The notes under the pieces are model-generated. The model did not search any database and had not been told where the DNA came from. It worked only from the letters and a program-made list of their open reading frames with translations. This document shows, piece after piece, positions 59,319 to 64,000 of a DNA stretch of 64,000 nt. Every line of letters starts with the position of its first letter. Within the stretch, counting starts at the first letter, position 1. Origin of the DNA: Polyporus tsugae (lineage: Eukaryota > Basidiomycota > Agaricomycetes > Polyporales > Polyporaceae); the NCBI GenBank assembly GCA_024305745.1, contig JAHRBS010000004.1, forward strand, positions 1,302,001 through 1,366,000, written 5' to 3'. The translations under genes were made by a program, and so were the position numbers.

Positions 59319-60566
59319 TCAAAGGTTATATACGGGCAACAGTGAGGCGAGATTCAAGGACTGTCGACACAGCGGACATTCGGCCTGTACGACGCTCAAG
59401 GTCAAATTGCAGAATGGAAGGCATCCATTGTCCAAGGCTCACCTTCTCCCGACTCCACCCAACGATACAGTTCCAACAAAACAAGTGTCCACAATCCGTA
59501 GCGCAACTCGCCGTCCGCTCCTCCAAGCACAATGTACAATTCCTCCCCGCCCGCACCGCAGGCGAGATCTTCGACACGTCCAGAATCGTCCGCTCGTCCT
59601 CTTCCGCAGGCAGTGGTGGCGCATCCTCGATATGCGCCCCAGTTTCAAGCATAGTCGAGACTCGACGATCATCAATGAAAATCTCGTCGTCGCCGTCTCC
59701 TATTCGCTTGCCTTTTCCGTTTGCAGAATCTGCCTTCGTGGAGCGCGATCGAAGGTAACTCAGAGCCCGATGTAATAACCGCACCCCGAGCAGTATGCCG
59801 AGGAGAGCATATGAGGGTGGTCGTGCATTTGGGTTCTCCGGTATCGCAGATATCTACGCAGAAGTGAGAGACGGTCCTAGACATGGATGAGTGGGTCATG
59901 AACGTACGTATTTGATACCAAGGAGTCGTTTGACGATGTTGTAGTATGTCCCCCGCAAGTAGAATATGGCCAAGTTAATTTCGGAGAGGACCTGCAGCAC
60001 AGTCGGAATTTTGCGAAGCACTGCGCCGGTCAGGGATGTTTGAGAGAGCGAAGTGCTCCACCTTGATAGCAAATATGACGGGAGGGTGGGAAGTAGGATG
60101 AGGGCCGCTCTCAGACGGGGGGATGGTCGACGTCGGTCGCGAGACGAATGGAGCCAAATGTCGGTATACTCCTCCCCCAGTGTTTGTGAGCCTGCATCGC
60201 GAATTAACGTTTGGTATTGTCCGTAGTCAAAAAATACATACCAAGCCCCACAGTCAGACCATAGTATAGAACGTTCGCCGCAAAGTCGATTTCTTTATCC
60301 CAGCGCGTGAGCCATCGCGTCCCTAACGCGCATTCGTTCAACTGACAGCATGATGCAACCCCACACAAAACACTCACCTAGCCACGACCGCAATACGTTC
60401 TCAGTCTCTTCTCTCAACGCAGACACCTGGAACAGGTCGCGTTGATTCGACCGAACTGTCGCCGCATGTGAAGTCAGCACAGTCCCTCCGGCTTCAAGGC
60501 ATTTGTCTTGCACGCACTAATTTGAGCCTGCTGTGCATGAGGAAATGCGGGAGGTCTTCCAGGCAT
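59319..60566 (-). CDS. PEX10: Peroxisome biogenesis RING ubiquitin ligase Pex10 (322 aa)
   Basis: Six exons, 60566-60518, 60455-60378, 60322-60242, 60191-59908, 59853-59443 and 59384-59319, give 322 codons. Pex10 forms a membrane ubiquitin-ligase complex with Pex2 and Pex12 that recycles the import receptor Pex5. The N-terminal part has the conserved QRDLFQVSALREETENVLRS and TRWLTRWDKEID. Hydrophobic TM segments follow in the middle (ALILLPTLPSYLL, SYALLGILLGVRLL) together with ISAIPENPNARPPSY. The C-terminal C3HC4 RING is complete: CTLC, ATDCGHLFCWNC, and after the last intron CPLCRQ. The ATG begins MPGRPPAFPHAQQ, a usual Pex10 start. It converges on SmE (169 bases between stops) and diverges from MGR2. 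Confidence 0.94.
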
Positions 60567-60788
60567 TGCAAGAAACGGTTACCGGTAGAGGACGAGGGGT
60601 CCCAGAGCACGTCGTGCGACGTTGTGCGGGAGAATGGGAACAGGATGATCGGCGTCCGGGAGAGAGCGAGCCATGGGCGTTCCGCGGCTCGACGCGTCTT
60701 GTCAACTTCCACGACGTCAGACCTACCCTTGTCACTGCACGCTTGCCTCACATATCCATACCTCTTCCCTTTCTAATTCTACTGCATA
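60567..60788. promoter_or_regulatory. Divergent promoter of PEX10 and MGR2
   Basis: 222 bases separate the divergent start codons; the MGR2 side is CT-rich just before its ATG. No TATA box is seen. Confidence 0.45.
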
Positions 60789-61395
60789 ATGCCTCCTGCA
60801 GCGGTCCCTCAGCAGCATGGAATGACTGTATGGCAGAAGTGTATGTCGTTACGCTTGTTCCACGCGAATGACATTGCATACTGAATACCCTTCCTTTCTT
60901 CAGTAAAGTGCGTGATTTCCTCAATACGGGCGGCGCAAACGAATCACTGAGGCTTGGGTAGGATGGGTGCTGCGATGGGTGCAGGTGTTGGTCTTACCAT
61001 GGGCTTCCTGTTTGGAGGCTTGAGCATTCTTCGGTGCGTCTCAGACCGTTCGAGTAATGGCCGTCAGGCATCCTTACTCGTGTGTTATATCCAGAGGAGG
61101 CGCAGGGCCTCGTGGTGTACTGCCCACGTTGTCTCAATACATGCTCGGTAGCGCTGCGACGTTTTCATTTTTCCTCGCGATTGGTTCCGTATGTGTTTCG
61201 CAATCCGTGCTCGTTCTGCCTCCTGATTTATGACATCTGGTGTAGGTGATTCGAAACGATGGGGAGCTTCCACCACAACTCGAAGCAGCGCGCCTGCAGC
61301 TCTCTTCCCCCATGATGCGGACGAGGTCCGAAGGCTTCGCAAACATGAGGTTGCGGTGGGAAATGGAGAAGGTGCAGAGATCGAATCCCCAGTAA
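60789..61395 (+). CDS. MGR2: TIM23-complex subunit Mgr2/Romo1 family (121 aa)
   Basis: Four exons, 60789-60838, 60962-61033, 61095-61188 and 61246-61395, give 121 codons. Mgr2 is a small inner-membrane protein that gates lateral release of preproteins from the TIM23 translocase. It has two Gly-rich TM helices: MGAAMGAGVGLTMGFLFGGL and, after RGGAGPRGVLPTLSQYML, GSAATFSFFLAIGSV. The N-terminus is MPPAAVPQQHGMTVWQK. The C-terminal tail of about 45 residues (ARLQLSSPMM, RLRWEMEKVQRS) is longer than in yeast. The first intron is 123 bases and the residues just after WQK are uncertain; a microexon could lie in it. Confidence 0.88.
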
Positions 61396-62217
61396 CTTTC
61401 GCCCCCAGTTTTCCTCCCTCACAGGTTACCACAAAAGTAGAAGACTCCTCATGTTTCCTTCCGCGCTCAGAGGATATACAGATTGGATCTTCTTTCACCT
61501 TGTCGTGATGATTCGACATAGCAACGCAAACGCCGCCAGCTGCACCATGCGCCTGCACGGCAGGCAAGTGGAGATCATGCCCGTCTCCATTCTACCTCCA
61601 CCTATATCCCGTCACATTGACATATATCGAAGCATTCACTGACACAAAGAAGGTTAGAGCCAAGCTTCTCTGTGCGCCTTGAAATACACTGACGTCCGAG
61701 TCCGTTGGTAGGCTACGGAGCTCGAGACGTGGTTCAGTCGATGGAAGGTGTGGCCTTAGTTTGCATTTCTCCAATGCATCACCCGTCATTCGAATAATCT
61801 AGTGCTTGCTTGCGTATGTCTTTTCACCGTTTTGCGGTATTCCCGTCCCTAGTTGACGTTTCCGCAGTGCACTGCTGAGTCGACGCCATCGTGTGTCGAG
61901 CGTACCGTATCGATCATGTATGGCAGTACGAACGCTGTTCCGCTCTTCTCTCATCACCATGCGTGCCCGCCTGTCCGCCTTCTAGCGAACTTCTGGAGCC
62001 TTATTGGGATACGCCGAAATGACCCTGTCTTCGATGAAGCGGTGAGCGGCAATGGCCGAGACTAGCATTCCGTCCCGAGGAACGCGTTTTACGAACTCGG
62101 CAACCGACCATCTCCTCGTGTTGCGGCCCCTGTCCAAAGCGAACCCACGAGAAGGTCTATATATTGCGTGCGTCGTTACGCCAGGGCTCGCGACGCTACT
62201 CTCAACTCTGTACAACG
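61396..62217. other. Intergenic stretch with promoter of the TPR gene
   Basis: No coding exon is recognised. A TATATAT at 62158-62164 lies 54 bases before the TPR gene start. Confidence 0.45.
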
Positions 62218-64000
62218 ATGACCACGGCTCTCAACCAGGCTGAGCGTCTCAAAACGGAAGGCAACGCCCTCTTCGCCAAGAACGACTTCACGGGCGCGTA
62301 CCAGAAGTATACCGAGGCTATCAAGCACGACAAGAAGAACGCGATTCTGTATTGCAACCGGGCTGCCTGCGCGTTCGGCTTAAACAGGTACTGTGATTCA
62401 GATTCGACTCGTTGACGATCCGTCAGAAGTATCATCTAAGACTAATCTTGTGGTTCCAGGTATATCGATTCCTGCACAGATGCTGCTACGGTCGGTTTAG
62501 ATCATTAGACATCGTAAATCGCGATACTGACATGATCCTCCGTGCCACAGGCGACCGAGCTCGATCCTTCTTACGCGAAGGCGTGGAGCCGCTTGGCTCA
62601 AGCGCAATCGGTCAGTCAAGCTCAGTACCTACGCCAGTGGATTCATGGATTCGTGGGGTACTAACATTCGCCGATTCGGTCAGAGCCTTCACAGGCCAGA
62701 CCAGGCCCTCCGGTCGTGGAAACGTGCGGTCTCCACGCTTCCTGTCGAGAACCTGACGCCGGCACAGAAGAAGCAGAGGGAAAGCTACACTGCGGAGCTT
62801 GCTGTTGTCCAAGCCAAGGCGGCGGATATCGAAGCCAACCCCAAGCAGCCCAAAGACGCTGTGACAATAAGCAAGCCCGAGCAGATCCCTTGGAACCGTG
62901 CGGCGGCCTTGATTCCTGGTTTGCAGGCTACTCGGCAATGGAATAGCAGCGTAAATCCACTTCGTAGTTCGTTGGAATGCACCTAGTAACATCCAGCTGA
63001 ACCCCTTCTAGGCTTGGGTCATATGGAAGGCGTATCTCGTATGCCCCTCTTGTCGTAGACCGCGTACATTGTGTTGACACGAAGGTAAAGGAATGGCAGG
63101 ACGCGATCGAAAATATGAAAATGGGAAGACTAGTCCGGAATCCAGCGGGAGCACCGGCGGGAGCGCAAGGTTACTTCGGTCGTTTGGGAGTAAGTCCTCA
63201 TCGATCCTATCTGGAGCAGCACACCCCAACCTGATGTGATTCAGGTTCTCGTTGGACTCACCAATGCACTTATTTCTGACGACCGTGTATTCCACATCTC
63301 CGATCAGAACTTCCTTGACCTGTACAACAAGCAAAGTAAGACCTTTCGTATGCTCGTTGAAGACTTCCCGTGTCTCACTCCTTCCCCTTAGTCCTATTCG
63401 AAATCACTCAGGCGAGGGCTTGGGGCGACAGTGGGGCCAGGAAGGTCATGGAGCAGATCCCCGCGAGGCTCAGGATCGGTGGCTGGGATGCTGTCCGCCC
63501 GGCAATCTCGATCACGGTCAGGTGCGTGCAGATGTTCGTCCACTAATTAGTAATTCCGATCAAGTTTGCGAATTGAACTGGTTGTGCTCAACAGAGCTTG
63601 GATGATGCACGGGTTCATGGAGGAGAAGCTCAAGAACAACGTCGAGACCGCACTGGAGTTCTATACCTCAGCCCTGGAAGTCCTTCAGTGGGGGAAGGAG
63701 CTTTGGAAGGATGTGTCCTTCGACGACAAGGGTGCAGTCTTTAGGGAAACTTTCATACGCGGCGTCAAGTGCATGCGCCTCGACGCGTTCATTGCAGTAA
63801 TGGTCTCTTTATACCTGCTTAAACTAATCTCTGAACGATCTTCTCAGGCATATTACAAGAACCCTGGCGAGGACTCAAAGTTCCCGCTCAAAGAGATCCT
63901 TGCAGGCGGAGACGACTTGTTGGCAGAGCTTGGCGGCATCCCGCAGAAACCGGCACAGTTCAACGCGGATGATATTGCCTTCTGTCTCTCCTTCTTCCGG
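62218..64000 (+). CDS. TPR-containing protein, 5' part only (runs off the window)
   Basis: Exons read so far are 62218-62387, 62460-62490, 62551-62610, 62684-62950 and one from 63012, with further exons (about 63105-63190, 63245-63332, 63392-63522, 63596-63797 and 63848 on) to the window end. The N-terminus is a three-helix-pair TPR module: AERLKTEGNALFAKNDFTGA, YQKYTEAIKHDKKNAILYCN, RAACAFGLNRYIDSC and LDPSYAKAWSRLAQA, which resembles Hsp70/Hsp90-binding TPR clamps. After a linker (PEQIPWNRAAAL) come a segment EWQDAIENMKMGRL and longer helical regions (ITQARAWGDSGARKVMEQIP, MMHGFMEEKLKNNVETALEF). These parts are not a family I can name. The role is probably protein binding or chaperone-related (inference). 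Confidence 0.75.

Noticed and set aside
1..64000. Search for tRNA B-box-like sequences, transposon domains, CRISPR arrays and long terminal repeats
   Set aside because: No convincing tRNA, reverse transcriptase, transposase or regular repeat array was found by eye. Weak matches such as GTTTGAAC near 40800 lack a cloverleaf context.

Overview
The window is nuclear DNA of a filamentous basidiomycete, most likely an Agaricomycete of the polypore type (inference). Genes are packed and intron-rich with introns of about 50-80 bases. GT..AG junctions can be placed for nearly every gene, and several families are typical of Agaricomycetes: a signal-peptide/one-TM protein with a TxDDT...TWH ectodomain, CCFGND-type methyltransferases and a HET-domain protein. 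No tRNA, rRNA, transposon, CRISPR or bacterial-style operon was recognised. All exon boundaries were read by eye and checked by frame arithmetic; none is supported by transcripts.

Layout. 0-6 kb: a decayed and an intact copy of a one-TM surface protein. 6-16 kb: two small AW-motif genes, a Ser/Thr kinase with its own N-terminal domain, and a peroxisomal SCP-x type thiolase. 16-24 kb: lipoyl synthesis LIP2, a secreted GH16 glucanase, an NAD(P)-binding reductase and a third AW-motif gene. 24-34 kb: F1-ATPase assembly factor ATP11, a GT49 glycosyltransferase, mitochondrial fission protein MDV1, an unknown signal-peptide protein and the Hsp90 co-chaperone p23. 34-38 kb: two same-strand paralogous methyltransferases. 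38-42 kb: a gene-poor stretch with fragments and one clear pseudogene. 43-47 kb: HET protein and homoserine kinase. 47-58 kb: cytoplasmic dynein heavy chain motor without most of its tail. 58-64 kb: SmE, PEX10, MGR2 and the start of a TPR gene that leaves the window.

Two results stand out. First, three small multi-exon genes (6.9, 12.5 and 22.7 kb) encode 88-138 residue proteins that share a short acidic motif A-E-M-L-D-D-[DE]-N-x-A-W. All their introns are in phase 0 and several exon lengths match between copies. I recognise no described family, so this is the best candidate for a new gene family. Second, the dynein heavy chain starts within the C-terminal part of the tail, and only 192 bases separate it from the divergent SmE gene. 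The N-terminal tail must therefore be encoded elsewhere, which fits the two-gene dynein heavy chain described for Agaricomycetes.

Many housekeeping genes sit as divergent pairs on 170-320 base intergenic regions (thiolase/LIP2, ATP11/GT49, HET/THR1, dynein/SmE, PEX10/MGR2), so shared bidirectional promoters are likely. Several products act in mitochondria (LIP2, ATP11, MDV1, MGR2) or peroxisomes (thiolase ending in AKL, PEX10), but there is no sign that they form a functional cluster.
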